64,000 bases of DNA from the NCBI RefSeq assembly GCF_000801105.2, contig NC_079519.1:26511288-26575287 (forward strand), written 5' to 3'. The notes beneath the pieces were generated by a model that saw only the letters and a program-made list of their open reading frames with translations, was not told the origin of the DNA and did no database searches. Positions 23,381-36,202 of this stretch are shown here, piece after piece. A program made the translations under genes and the position numbers. The DNA is from Raphanus sativus (lineage: Eukaryota; Streptophyta; Magnoliopsida; Brassicales; Brassicaceae). Within the stretch, counting starts at the first letter, position 1. Each line of letters opens with the position of its first letter.

Positions 23381-26300
23381 ATTCAATTGATGGATATCTC
23401 TAACACCTTAGCAATTCTATAATTTTTGTTAATCCTTCATTACCCTAATAATCCATAAAAACTCATCTATCAATAAAGATTCTTGTTATTCTAATATCTA
23501 AATCACAATCTCAAATCTACAATATTTTCTATAAAAAAGATAACTTTCCAGAAATTACATTTTAATAGTTTATTTTAAAAATGCAACATATCGATTAAAA
23601 ATTCTAAAAGAATACTCATATATCAAAAAAAATTCTTGTTATCATAGTTTCTAAATCACAATCTCAAATATAGAGTAGTTTTCTATAAAAAATTACTTCT
23701 TTCTAAAATAGAAGTTTTTTAAAAAATATTAAAAATATAACATATCGATCAAAAATTCTTAAAGAATATTCATATATCAACGAAAACTCTTGTTATCCAA
23801 ATTTCTAAATCACAATTCCAATTCTACAATATTTTCTCTATACAAAATGACATATTTCCATACATAACATTTATAAAAAAGTTTATTTACAAATACAACC
23901 TATTGATCAAAAATTCCTAAAGACTATTCATATCTTAACAAAATTCTTGTTATCCTAATTTCTAAATCACAATCTCAATTCCTCAGTAATTCTTTCTAAA
24001 AATGATAACTTTCCAAAATAGCATTATTAAAAGTTTTTTAAGAAATACAACTTTGATCAAAAATTATAAAAGAACACTCATATATATCAAATAAAAGTCT
24101 TGTTATTTTAATTTTTAAATCACAATCCCAATCTATAATATTTTCTTTATAAAAATGATAATTTTCCAAAAATTGCATTTTTAAAAGTTTTATTTTAAAA
24201 ATACAACTTAGTGATAAACAATTCTTCAAGAATACTCATATATCACAAAATTATTTTATCCTAATTTCTAAATCCAAATCTCAATTCTACAATATTTTTT
24301 CTATAAAATGACAACTTTCCAAAAATTGCTTTTAAATATCTTTATAATTAAAAATCATTAATTGTTTATATACTTTAATAACATTGGGTAAGTCAGTAAC
24401 TTTTATTTAAGGAAAGTGTGAAAAATAAATTTTAAAATTAATAAAATATTTTATGATTAGTTTAATGAAAACTATAGTTTATATTTAGATGTACTAACTT
24501 ATATATGTAAGGATTCTAAAAAATCGTTCTGATGACGACACATGTTACATATCTAATGTTGTAATGATTATATTTTAATATATAAGAGACTACAATAACT
24601 ATGTAATACAAGTATAACATTTAGTATAAATAAAAATAAAAATTGAAAATAAATATGTGCGCAACGGATCTGATTCTAGTTTTATTTAAAAATACAACCT
24701 ATTGATAAAAAAACTCTTAAAGAATTCTCATCTATGAACAGTAATGTTTGTTATCATAATTTCTAAATCACCATACCAATTCTACAATATTTTCTATATA
24801 AAATGATAACTTTACATAAATAGAATAATCAAAGTTATATTTACAAATACAACTTATTGATAAAAAAATCTTAAAGAATATTCATATATCAATGAAAATT
24901 ATTGTTATCGTAATTTCTAATCACAATCCCAAGTCTACAAATTCTCTATAAAAATGATAAATTTGCAAAAATAGCTTTTTAAAAAAAAACTATTTTAAAA
25001 ACACAACTTATCAAAAAACAAATCTTCAAGAATACTCATCAATCAACAAAAATTCTTGTTTTCTTAATTTCTAAATCACAATCTCAATTCTTCAATGTTT
25101 CTCTTTAAAAATGATAATTTTCCATAAATAGCATTTTTCAAAACATTTGTTTTAAAAACAACAACTTATTGATAAAAAAATTCTTCAAGAATACTCATCC
25201 ATCAAAAGAAAATATTGTTATCCTAATTTCTAAATCTCAATCCAAAATTTACAACATTGTCTCTATAAATATGACAACTTTCCAAAAATTGCATTTTAAA
25301 TATTTTATTTAGAAATACAACCTATTGATCAAAATTTCTTTCAGAATTCTTATCTATGAACAATAATTTTTGTTATTATAATTTCTAAATCACAATCTAA
25401 ATTCTACAATATTTTCTATATAAAATGATAACTTTCCATAAATGACATTTTCAAAATTATATTTACAAATACAACTTATTGATCAAAAATTCTTAAAGAA
25501 TATTCATCTATCAATGAAAATTCTTGCTAACCTAATTTCTAAATGACAATCCCAATTCTACAACATTTTCTCTATAAAAAGACAACTTAAAAATAGTATT
25601 TTTAAAACAATTATGTAAAAAATACAACTTATGGATTAAAATTTCTTAAAGAATACAAATCAATCAACAAAGATTCTTGTTATCCTAATTTTTAAATCAC
25701 AATCCAAAATCTTCAGTAAATTCTCTCTAAAAATGATAACTTTTCAAAATAGCATTTCTAATAGTTTATTTAAAAATGAAACATATCGATCAAAAATTCT
25801 TACAAAATATTCATCTATTAACGGAAACTCTTCTTATCCTAATTTAAAAATTACAATTCTAATTCTACAATATTTTCTCTAAAATGAAACATATCGATCA
25901 AAAATTCTTAGAAAATATTCATCTATCAACAAAAACTCTTGTTATCCTAATTTAAAAATCACAATTCCAATTCTACAATATTTTCTCTATAAAATGATAA
26001 CTTTCCATAAATATCATTTTAAAAATTTTATTTTAAAAATACAACATAGTGATGAAAACTTCTATAGAATATTAATCTATCAACGAAAATTCTTGTTATC
26101 CTAGTTTCTAAATCACAATCCATCCAATAATTCTTTCTAAAAATGATAACTTTCCAAGATATCATTTTTATTTTTATTTTCAAAAAAGTCCAATATATTG
26201 ATCAAAAATTCTAAGAGAATACTCATATATCAACAAAAATTCTTATTATCCTAATTTTTAAATCACAATCCTAATCTACAATATTTTCTCTATAAGGATA

Positions 26301-27600
26301 TAACTTACCTAAAATAGCATTTTAAAAAAGTTCATTTAAAAAACTCCTTAAAGAATCAATCAACAAAAAATCTTGTTATAATTTATAAATCACAATCCCC
26401 GTTCTACAATATTTTATCTATAAAAATGATAACTTCCATAAATAGCATTTTCAATACATTTATTTGAAAAATTGCAACTTCGATAATTTTTTTAAAGAAT
26501 ATTCATCTATCAATGAAAGTTCTTGTTATCCTAATTTCTAAATCATAATCCCAAGTCAACAACATTATCTCTATAAAATGATAAATTTTCAAAAATAGAT
26601 TTTTTAAAAAAAATATATTTTTTAAAATACAACTTATCCATAAAAAGTTCTTTAAGAATACTCATCTATTAACAAAAATTCTTGTTATCCTAATTTCTAA
26701 ATCATTATCCCGATTTTACAATATTTCTTTTTAAAAATGATAACTTTCTATAAATAGCATTTTTCAAAAGAATTATTTTAAAAATACAACTTATTGATAA
26801 AAAAGTCTTCAAAATACTCATCTATCAAATTTTTTTTGTTATCTTAATTTCTAAATTGCAATCCCAAGTATACAATATTTTCTCTACAAAAATGACAACT
26901 TTTCAAAAATATCATTTTAAATACTTTATTTTAAAAATACAACCTATTGATCAGAAATTATTGAAGAATTCTCAGCTATGAAAAAATATTATTTTATCTT
27001 AAATTCTAAATCATAATCCGAATTCTACAATATTTTCTATATAAAATGATAACTTTCCATAAATAGCATTTTCAAAATTTAATTTTAAAAATACAACTTA
27101 TTTATCAAAATTTCTTGAAGAATATTCATCTTTCAACGAAAATTCTTATTATCCTTATTTGTAAATGACAATCCCAAGTCTACAACATTTTCTCTAAAAA
27201 ACGACAATTTCCAAAAATTACATTTTTAAAATTTTATTTTAAAAATACAAATTATGGATTAAAAATTCTTAAAGAATACAAATCAATCAACAAAGATTAT
27301 TGTTATCCTAATTTTTAAATCACAATCATAAATCTTCAATAGTTCTCTCTAAAAATATAAAAATAGTTCTAAAAATAGCAGTTTTAATAGTTTATTTATA
27401 AAATGAAACATCTCGATCAAAAATTCTAAAAGAATACTCATCTATCAACAAAAAATCTTGTTATCCCAATTTCTAAATTAAAATCTCAAATCTACAGTAT
27501 TAATTCTATATAAAATGATCACTTTCCAAAAATAAAATATTTATTTAAAAATATAATCTATCGAAAGTTTCTTAAAGAGTATTCATCTATCAACAAAAAA
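23380..27600 (+). repeat. ~153-bp AT-rich satellite-like array
   Basis: About 26 diverged head-to-tail copies of a unit built on 'ttcttgttatcctaatttct' aaatcacaatc, then tctacaatattttctctataaa, atgataactttcc and aaatacaacttattgatc. Copies of the 'cttgttat' mark fall at about 23946, 24099, 24250, then 24748, 24900, 25055, 25214, 25369 and on to about 27456, spacing mostly 150-159 bases. All copies are in the same orientation. Interrupted by a Helitron at 24367-24679. No spacer/repeat architecture of a CRISPR and no coding content. Confidence 0.85.
24367..24679 (+). mobile_element. Small Helitron inserted in the satellite array
   Basis: Starts near 'tatactttaataacattggg' and ends CTAG at 24676-24679 before T. 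A degenerate GC region (tgtgcgcaacgg) precedes the CTAG. Array sequence resumes immediately on both sides, which supports the borders. Confidence 0.6.
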
Positions 27601-28587
27601 GTACACGTAAACAAAATGAAATAAACCATAGAGTTAAAGTTATAACATATATTCACTATGAAGGTATACCGACGAGTTCTGGTCAGTATATAGACAAAAC
27701 AAATTATAGAACGATTAAAATATATAAGAAACTAATAAATTACGCATTCTACCATATATACACATTGAATCTGTTTTCTAAACTATTTAGATAACCAGAA
27801 TGATTATTCTAAGTAAACGTAAGAAATAAAAAATGAAATAAAATAAAATATGATTTTATTTTCTTTTTTAAAGAAAAAAATATGATTTTAATATTTCTTT
27901 CAAAAAAATATACACATGTTCTTGTTTGTGTTTCTAATAGTGTTTATTTTTAATAAATATTAATATTTATAAAACTATTTTTCATTTAGAAAGCATGTCC
28001 AATATGACCAAAAAATCATATTGGGGACAATTGAAAGTTGAATGTATCACATTTTACCAAATAGACTTGTTGTTATACTTTTGATATAAACATTGTACTT
28101 CTAAGTTATGTTCATATGTCTATTTATAATTTGAGCAAACACTAATGGGTTTATTTTCATTTATTTATTATAGACAGTATATGAAAAGCTAATATAATTA
28201 TTTACTTTTGTAAGTTCAAATCACCGTAAGTTCAAATTTGCAATATAATAAAATAGCAGTATACTAAAACCAAAAAGGAGTGAAAGGCATCAGCGTATAG
28301 TGATGCAAAATTTTCCACAAGATAGTGTTTTTAATTTCAATTATGCGAAGTAATTTTGGAAAAGTAACAAGATTAGGCAATGCCATTAATAAACTATCTC
28401 TGCTTTTTCTTTACAGAATGTTTTTATTTCTTTTTGTTTAAGAAAGTTCAAAAAGTGAACTTATGATAATTTTTGCCTATGCAGACAAGTTATTGCTCTT
28501 AATTCTCTGCATCATCTCTGTTGTGTTCGAATCAGTAAATTTCAAATACTCTCTTCCCTTTTTTTTCTTTCTCTCTATCTGTGTAAG
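27601..28587. other. Region upstream of the NLR gene
   Basis: AT-rich, with no ORF or repeat family recognised. The last ~100 bases are pyrimidine-rich (ttttttctttctctctatctg) and are likely NLR leader sequence. Confidence 0.4.
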
Positions 28588-31242
28588 ACGGGAAACTGTT
28601 TCTCTGTCTCCATTACATGTGATCAATGCATGAACAAGATCTTTAAATGGGTAGACGTCAACGAGAGTTATATTCGTAATCTCCCTGAGAATCTTGTGTC
28701 TCTGGAGACAACAATAGAAGAGCTCAAGGCAAGACGAGATGATTTGTTAAGAAGGATCGCAAGAGAGGAGAACAGAGGTCTGCAAAGGCTAGCCGAAATT
28801 CAGGTATGGCTTAATAGAGTTGAGGCTATTGAAACCAGAGTCAAAAATATTCTCAGTGCTAGGAATGTTGAGCTTCAAAGCTTGTGTGTTTGTGGGTTTT
28901 GTTCGAAAAAATTAAGACAAAGCTATCGTTATGGAAAAAGTGTTTTCTTGATTTTGAGGGAGGTCGAGATTCTCAAATCTAGTGGCCATTTCGAAGTGAT
29001 TGCCGAGCAACCTCAAGTACCTACGGTGGAGGAAAGACCTCTTCAGCAAACGATTATTGGTCAAGAAACAACATTTGATAATGCATGGAACCATCTTATG
29101 AAAGATGAAGTTGGTATGGTGGGTCTCTATGGAATGGATGGAGTAGGAAAAACAACTCTTCTTAAACAGATCAACAATAGGTTTAGTGATGAAAGGCATG
29201 GATTTGAGTTTGTGATTTGGGTTGTTGTCTCTAAAGAGTTAGAGATAGACAAGATTATAGATGAAATCGCTCAGAAAGTTCGTCTTGGTGGAGAGGAGTG
29301 GAAACACAAAGAGAGAAGCCAGAAGGCTGATGTCTTATACAATTTCTTAAGGAAAAGAAGATTTGTCTTGTTTCTGGATGATCTATGGGAGAAGGTGGAT
29401 TTACCTGAGATTGGAGTCCCGATTCCAACTACTAAAAACCGATGCAAAGTAGCATTTACCACTCGTTCCCAGGAAGTTTGTGCACGCATGGGGGTTGAAA
29501 ACCCAATGGAAATCAAATGCTTGGAGGAAAATGAGGCATTCGGTTTCTTCCAAAAGAAGGTTGGACAAACAACACTACAAAGCGATCCAGAGATTCCAAA
29601 ACTTGCAAGAGTAGTTGCTAGAAAATGTCGTGGTTTACCATTAGCGCTCGATGTGGTAGGTGAGACAATGTCATGCAAAAGGACAAGGCACGAATGGCTT
29701 CATGCGATAGATGTTTTGACTTCATACGCTACAGAGTTTTCTGGCATGGAAGACAAGATCCTTCCTCTTTTGAAGTATAGCTACGATAGTCTTAAGGCAG
29801 ACGATGTCAAATCGTGTTTTCTATTACTGCGCTTTATTTCCAGAAGATTATTCGATGCCTAAAGAAAAATTGATAGACTACTGGATATCCGAAGGGATAA
29901 TAGATGGAAGCAAAGGTATAGAAAGGGCGGAGAACAAGGGTTATGAGATCATTGGTAGTCTTGTCCGTGCATCATTGTTGATGGAAGATGTTGATTGGTA
30001 TGGAATGGATACTGTACATATGCATGATGTTGTTCATGAAATGGCCTTGTGGATCGCATCTTACCAACAAAAAAGATGCTTTCGTTGTGCATCCATTGTT
30101 CTATGGAATGCCAAAGGTTAAGAACTGGAGCGCTGTGAGAAGGATGTCATTGATGGGTAATAAAGCTCACAGTTTCGTCGGCGGTCCGGAATGTCCACAA
30201 CTCACAACTTTGCTCCTGCAAAAAGGGAGGTTAGCAAAGTTTTCTAGTGGGTTCTTCAAGATGATGCCAAAGCTACTTGTTCTGGATCTATCAGATAATA
30301 AAAAGCTCTCCGAAACACCGGAAGGAATATCAAAGCTAGGTTCATTGAAATATCTCAACTTGTCCTATACTCCTATAAGTGAATTGCCTAAGGATCCACA
30401 AGAGTTGGAAAAGCTTATTCACTTGGATATAGCGGAAACACGACAACTTTTGAGTATCAAGTCTATATAATTTGAAAGTATTGAACTTATATCGTTCTGG
30501 GTTTTCTTGGGATCTCAAGACAGTGGAGGAGTTGGAGGCCTTGGAACATTTAGAAGTTCTAACCGCATCAGTCAGTGTTCGTCCACGTGTGGAGCAATTC
30601 CTGGGCTCTCAAAAATTAACTAGTTGTACAAGATCGCTAGACATCTGGAACAGCAATCAAGAACCATATGAAATAGCACTTCCAGTAACTATGGAGAAGC
30701 TTCGTGTTTTCTGCATGGAAAGCTGCACTATATCTGAGATAAAATTGGGAAGGATATGCATGAAAAGCAAGACGGTTTCTCCTCTGCACAACCCGAGTAC
30801 TCCGTGCTTCTCCAGCATGTACAAAGTGTATATACTGGATTGTCACTGCTTGAAGGAATTGACGTTTCTCATGTTTGCTCCATCTCTTAAATTTCTTGTT
30901 GTTAGATACGCAAACCAACTTGAAGATATAATAAACAAACAGAAAGGCTGTGAAGGTGAAAAATCAGGGGTTGTTCCTTTTCCGAACCTGAATCGTCTTG
31001 TATTGGATAGTCTACCGAAGCTGAAGAATATCCATTGGAGTCCTCTACCCTTTCCATGCCTAAAGAGAATCGATGTCTTCCGATGTCCAAATCTGAGGAA
31101 GCTTCCACTACATTCAGGAAGTGGATTGCGTGGTGAAAAAGCATTCGTATTAAGATACACTGAGAAGGAATGGATTGATGGTATGGAATGGGAGGACAAA
31201 GCTACCAAAACCCACTTCTTACGTTACACCCTACAGGTCTGA
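28588..31242 (+). pseudogene. RPS5-like CC-NBS-LRR resistance gene, broken
   Basis: Encodes a full-length CNL of the RPS5/At1g62630 type, an intracellular immune receptor. Visible in order: [14 protein letters not shown] coiled coil, P-loop GMDGVGKTT (residues 168-176 counted from ATG 28630), kinase-2 [43 protein letters not shown], then LRRs to about 31240. Three +1 frame changes interrupt it, near 29820, between 30060 and 30100, and near 30460-30470. After the third the frame is the original one again. The usual family start MGNC is present in the DNA as GNCFSVS, but its first codon (28588-28590) is ACG. The first in-frame ATG, 28630, drops the acylation motif. A shortened CC-NBS product of about 410 aa could still be made. 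Not functional as a complete receptor. Confidence 0.88.
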
Positions 31243-32032
31243 CATTCCTCCATTTTTTCTTTATTTGATTTTCAAATATATTTTTGTTTTTGTTTAGCTT
31301 TGACTTTTGAACTATTTCCATCCTTAATGCATCTCTTTTTGTGTGTGTTTGTTAGATTGATTACAGGCACAAGTTCTCTCGCAGGTATCTTATTCGAAGT
31401 TGAAATCCTTTTTGGGTTTCTTCCAAAAGGAAACTCTCTAGCTCTGAAGTTTCTCTCTATATATGTGTGTTGCTTTCTATGAGTTGTTTTTCTGATTTGC
31501 ATCAACCTTTATTCTATGGTGTGTAGTTGATTGAGTGTCTACATTACGCTAACTGTATTTTCTACCTTAAAGAAATTCTCAAATGTGTTCAGCGAAGAGA
31601 AGTCTTGATAAGCTTAACAATTCCTTTCTTCTGCCTATTCTGCTATACATATTGTTCCCAGTCCAACGTTTCATGGTTCCACTAAATACACAAAAATCTG
31701 ACTGTCTTTTTCTTGGCAAGACTCTTGTAACAAACCTTATTTGACTAGATAAAAGTCTCATATTTTATTAATGGGAATACTATACAAAGAGAAATCTTGA
31801 TAAGGTTGAGAAACCAAATGATGATCTTCCCACTCATCTCTATACATCTCCGGATGCTTCATCACCCGCATGAAACTCGTCAAACACATATCTTAGTATG
31901 TATATTGGTTTATCAAAATTCAAAATTAGTGTCTTTTTTTCTGCGGACAGTATATATTAGTACGAATTAATATTCATTATACAAAAATCTACTACATAAT
32001 ACAAATTCGGTGTTGCTATTTTTAAAAATAAA
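31243..32032. other. NLR 3' flank
   Basis: Probable 3' UTR with possible downstream introns (a 'gtctgac' donor-like site after 31238 and ttgttag at 31350). No further coding exon was identified. AT-rich towards the Helitron at 32033. Confidence 0.4.
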
Positions 32033-32743
32033 CTAGATCACGGTCTGCACAACCGTGCGGATGGTTATTTTTATTTTTACACATATAATTATTTGGTTGC
32101 ATGATTAATTGTAATATTTGCCATTTCACAATTTTTAATAATATAATATTTTTCTTTCAAAAAATTAATAATATATTATTTTAAAACACAGCATTGTTTT
32201 ACAGTTCACATGTAATAATTTAATTTTTTTGTTTTAAATTTTCAGTGATAATATATTTTAAATCATGTACAAATTTTTAAACTGAAAATATTATTCATTA
32301 AGGATCAAAATTTAATTGAAAATTATAATATTAAATTAATATCGCAAATTTAATACAAAATTGTACATTAGTTTAGTTATTATTACAAAATTAGTTAGAT
32401 ACTTTAGAAGTATTTTAGTTAAAATGAAATATACGTTTAATTTTAAATAACCACGAAATTAACTAAATATTTTTTTAAAAAAAATTGAAAAATGTAATAT
32501 ACATATATTTCAAATAGTTACGAATTTAGTGAAAAATAAAATATATATTTATATTGTAAATAAAAGATATGAAAGATTTTGTTCAGAAAAAGAAAAATAT
32601 AGGAATATCTATTGGATTTGTTTGTTTTAGAATTATTCAAATAATTCATATATCATATAAAATATAATTTAAGCAACTTTTGAATAGATAGTCCAAATAA
32701 AAATCACACATGAATTAAGTTATGATTTCTGTTTTATAGTATA
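32033..32743 (-). mobile_element. Non-autonomous Helitron, abutting the next one
   Basis: Minus-strand 3' end CTAG at 32033-32036, with an imperfect hairpin (ctgcac/gtgcgg). The other end has 'cacacatgaattaagttatg', then ttctgttttatagtata, as in the 21620 Helitron. The next base, 32744, starts the CTAG of another Helitron. Confidence 0.6.
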
Positions 32744-32952
32744 CTAGATTTTGACCCGCCCTTTAAAGGGCGGACATATTTATTTTTTTATATTTATTTA
32801 AAATTTTAATTTTTATATTTATCTTTTAATTATATTTATGTTTTTATTTTTATAATTTTTTAATGATTAATAAAAGGCTTTAATAATTATATTAAATAAT
32901 TAGACCACACCTATATCAGTAAGTCATGTTCCTGTTTTAAAACTATTGATAT
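32744..32952 (-). mobile_element. Short Helitron (~0.2 kb)
   Basis: CTAG at 32744-32747 with a perfect palindromic stem ccgcccttt/aaagggcgg (32756-32773). The far end is probably in 'cctgttttaaaactattgat' followed by an (AT)n run (32948-32972), so the right border is approximate. Confidence 0.55.
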
Positions 32953-34057
32953 ATATATATATATATATATATATTTCAAACTTGTACACCCATGTTTTTA
33001 GATAAGAAGTTACTGAGAAATCAGTTTTGAAAATATATTACAATATATGGAGTTTAATGAATAATTTAAAAATAATTAAAATAACTAACCTTAAAAATAG
33101 TAATGGCTTTCTTGTTAATTCTTTGAAACATCAAGGGGATATCAAAATAAAGGCTGCTGTTTTAATTGTATTGATAGATATTCTCTTTCTCAAAAATATA
33201 TCTATTTACCACACGAGTTGTCAAAAAAAAAGAAAAAAAAAATATCACACCACATGAATCTGGTGCTACATTGGCGCAGAAAAAGAGATAGACTGATGTT
33301 CCATATTTAGTGGACTTTAGTGACATATTATTAACTTCAATGCCAAATTTGTGAATAGTTTATGGAGTAAATTACTTTTAGTTGATCAGACCGGTTGTTT
33401 TCGGTAATAGCATAGGAATCTCCTCAATTGCGTAGGGATTCAAAGGTCCTCCTACACCTTGAGTCCTTACATCTTCACCTTATATTTATAAAGGACATCT
33501 TGACCTTATATCCAGATGTATTTTATGTCTGATTCCTAATAGCAGTAGTTCTCGTGTCGCTGGAATACTGATCCACACATATAGGATGGCTGTTTATAGA
33601 CGACGTTCGTAAAGATTATGTAGTATCTTTCCTTCAAAACTCAAACCACTAATGAATAAAAATATTGAACTAGTCTCTAGAGGTGTTTTGCTAATAGATA
33701 TGAATTCATGGACCATACGCAAACCAATCTCACCTTTCTCTTTTGATAAAAATATTTTTTTGTTTTACCAAATGAATTCTTTTTTTTTGGTGGATTTGAA
33801 CTCCACTAGAATTGTGCAATAATTTTGCGAGGTTTTTACATATTTCCAACAGGCTCAGAGAGCTGGACATAGCATATACAGAAAGAGATAGTAATATAGA
33901 TTTTAATCAAAAAAAAAAAATCTTTTCAAAAATCATCTATTTGTCCAACCATTCAGTGTATTCATTAGTTTATTCTTAAAAAATGTAAAGAATCCACATT
34001 TGAATCTGCTAATATATTATGAAATTTCTAAGTATATGTCCATTTTTCTTTGTTCTA
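32953..34057. other. Gene-free region
   Basis: AT-rich with an (AT)n microsatellite at its start. The 33390-33620 portion is less AT-rich and may be an eroded retroelement, but no ORF, PBS or TSD could be shown. Nothing else recognised. Confidence 0.35.
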
Positions 34058-34073
34058 AATTCCAAGTATATCT

Positions 34074-34284
34074 TTTTTTTTGAACTTAAAAGGGTTAAAC
34101 CCGGGTCAATGATGACACAAGCCTAACCCCCGGGTGAAGGTACAGCCCACGGATAGACCCTCTCCTGGGCATTCAAATGAGTCGAAAGCAATAAACCCAT
34201 ATCCGTGTGGCCAATGGGAATCGAACCCGGAACCGTATTGAGGCCGAAGCTCTCTCAAGTACCACTAGGCTAACCCCACTGGTT
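34074..34284 (-). mobile_element. tRNA-derived SINE with 16-bp target duplication
   Basis: On the minus strand the element starts CCAGTGGGGTTAGCCTAGTGG, containing a good Pol III A box (TAGCCTAGTGG). About 45 bases on is a B box (GGTTCGATTCC), then a non-tRNA body and a short A tail (T's at 34071-34080). The direct repeat AATTCCAAGTATATCT flanks it at 34058-34073 and 34285-34300. The 16-bp match is exact, implying a fairly recent insertion. The plus-strand frame 34207-34470 is the antisense of this SINE. Confidence 0.88.
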
Positions 34285-34311
34285 AATTCCAAGTATATCT
34301 TTAATCTGCTA

Positions 34312-35621
34312 CTAGATTTTGACCCGCGCTTCAAAAGCGCGGGTATTATTTTTCACTTTTATGAAATATATTATTTGTTTGTAATTATTGAATTTATTTA
34401 TTTTAATAAAATTTTCTTTATAATAATTTCGACACATAGAGTGTCACTAATAAACTATATATTTCTCTAGTTTTGTTTTATTCGCTCTTCAATCAACATA
34501 TTTATTTGGCTTGTTGTTAAAATAAATGATTATAGACTTTGATCTCTGCACCTCCGCGGATGTATATTTTAAAAAATATGATGATATTTGTTTTTCATGT
34601 AATTATAAGGGTTTGGCAAAATGAATCCGAGGAACAGAACTGATACCAATCAGTAAATATAGTATCAAACCTGAACATAAATTGATTAAATATTCGAATT
34701 ATTCAAAATTGTTAGTTAGAGAACCGAATCGGATCCGAACCAAAGTATTCGTGTACCTGAATTTATCTAAAAATAGATTTATATATTTATATATTAATTA
34801 TTTTTATATTTAACGTATATAAAACATCAAGAATGATACCTTTAAATTGGTTTAAAATACTTAAAAATATATATAGATAGTCAAAAACAAATATCTGAAA
34901 TAGTTAAAGTATATTCAAATCACCAAAAATACTTAAAATAATTATTGATTTCGTATCCAAATTTTTAAATCAAACCAACTGATATGTTAAGCTTAGGTAT
35001 TCTGACATATGTTACTTAAATTTATAGGTAATATATTACTTTATTTATAGATTTTGAGAAATTTTTTAAATATATATTGATTTAAAACTTTAAAAATAAT
35101 TTAAATATGTTATCCAAACCCAAACCAAACCCGTAAAGATCCGAATCAAACTCAAACAAAAATTTAGAAACATCCTAATATGACTGAAATATTTGACCTC
35201 GAAAACTCGAAACGCAAACTGATCAGAACCAAACCCGTATGGATGTCTGAAAACCCATCTTTAGTCATTATTATATATTGTATAATTTCATCATATAACT
35301 AATCGTATTTTATATGTACCATCATATAACTAATCATATAATTAACAGTATTTAATATGTATCATCATATAAATAATTACATATATTATATTTTAAAATT
35401 TTAATATGAAATATAAAAACCATAATTTGAGTTGGTATTTCAAATTGGGCTTAATAACTTAAGCCCATTACTTTTTCTATTTAATACTACTATCTTTGTT
35501 TCCAAACAAATTTTTTTTTAAAAGACTACAATCCATGTTTCCAAACACACCAATTTTTTTTAATACTCTTATACAAGTATCCAAACACACCGAATTTGTA
35601 CTTCAGTTTTAATAAGATAGA
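34312..35621 (-). mobile_element. Helitron A of a tandem pair (1.3 kb)
   Basis: Minus-strand 3' end: CTAG at 34312-34315, preceded by A, with a 9-bp hairpin cccgcgctt/aagcgcggg (34323-34331, 34335-34343). Minus-strand 5' end: TC at 35621-35620 after 'gtacttcagttttaataaga'. No host base separates it from Helitron B, which begins at 35622. It contains a decayed copy of the dispersed 'aaccgaaccc' repeat at 34670-35270. No genes. Confidence 0.8.
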
Positions 35622-36155
35622 CTAGATTTTGGACCCGCGCGCCCGCGCGGGTGTATATTTGGGATGAGTAAATGTTAAACATAAAATTTAAGGTTTTCAT
35701 ATTTTTGATTTTTCATATTGGTGTATTTCTTTGGGTTTGTTGAGTATTTGATTAAAAAAATTTTATTTTATTTATGCACGGGTCAATTGTTTTTAAAAAT
35801 ATTTAAATATCGTTTTTATAAGCATAAAATATATTATTGTGGGTTTTGTTGACTCAATCTGATTATAAGTTGTTTATGTAAGTTTACATATTTTAAATTT
35901 TTAATTACATGATTTCTAAAATTGACAAAGTAATGGAAATGTATCAAAAATTTAAAATGAGTTGGGCTGTTTACAATTGTTGTTAGTGATGTTAAATTGT
36001 TGTTTTGCAAAGCCCATTAAATAAACATGTTCTGTTATAAGTGTGAAGCCCACTAAAATTATTTTGTCCGCGAAAAGAAACAGAAAAAAATGGTTAAGAT
36101 ATATTTTCCTTTTACCTAAAATTTTTATTTATCTTTTTTGATTTCTGTCGGTCAA

Positions 36156-36158
<3 letters not shown>

Positions 36159-36196
<38 letters not shown>
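36159..36196. repeat. (CT)n microsatellite
   Basis: About 19 uninterrupted CT dinucleotides at the start of the captured-gene segment. It resembles a 5' UTR pyrimidine tract carried along with the captured gene. Confidence 0.9.

Positions 36197-36202
<6 letters not shown>

Noticed and set aside
23380..27600. CRISPR-like array
   Set aside because: Monomers are contiguous and diverged throughout, with no constant repeat/variable spacer pattern, and this is plant nuclear DNA.
34230..34284. Possible tRNA gene
   Set aside because: A and B boxes are present, but no full cloverleaf can be formed, and the unit has a long body, A tail and TSD, so it is a SINE head.
34207..34470. 87-codon ORF beginning MANGNRTRNRIEAEAL
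   Set aside because: It is the antisense of the SINE's B-box region running into Helitron A.
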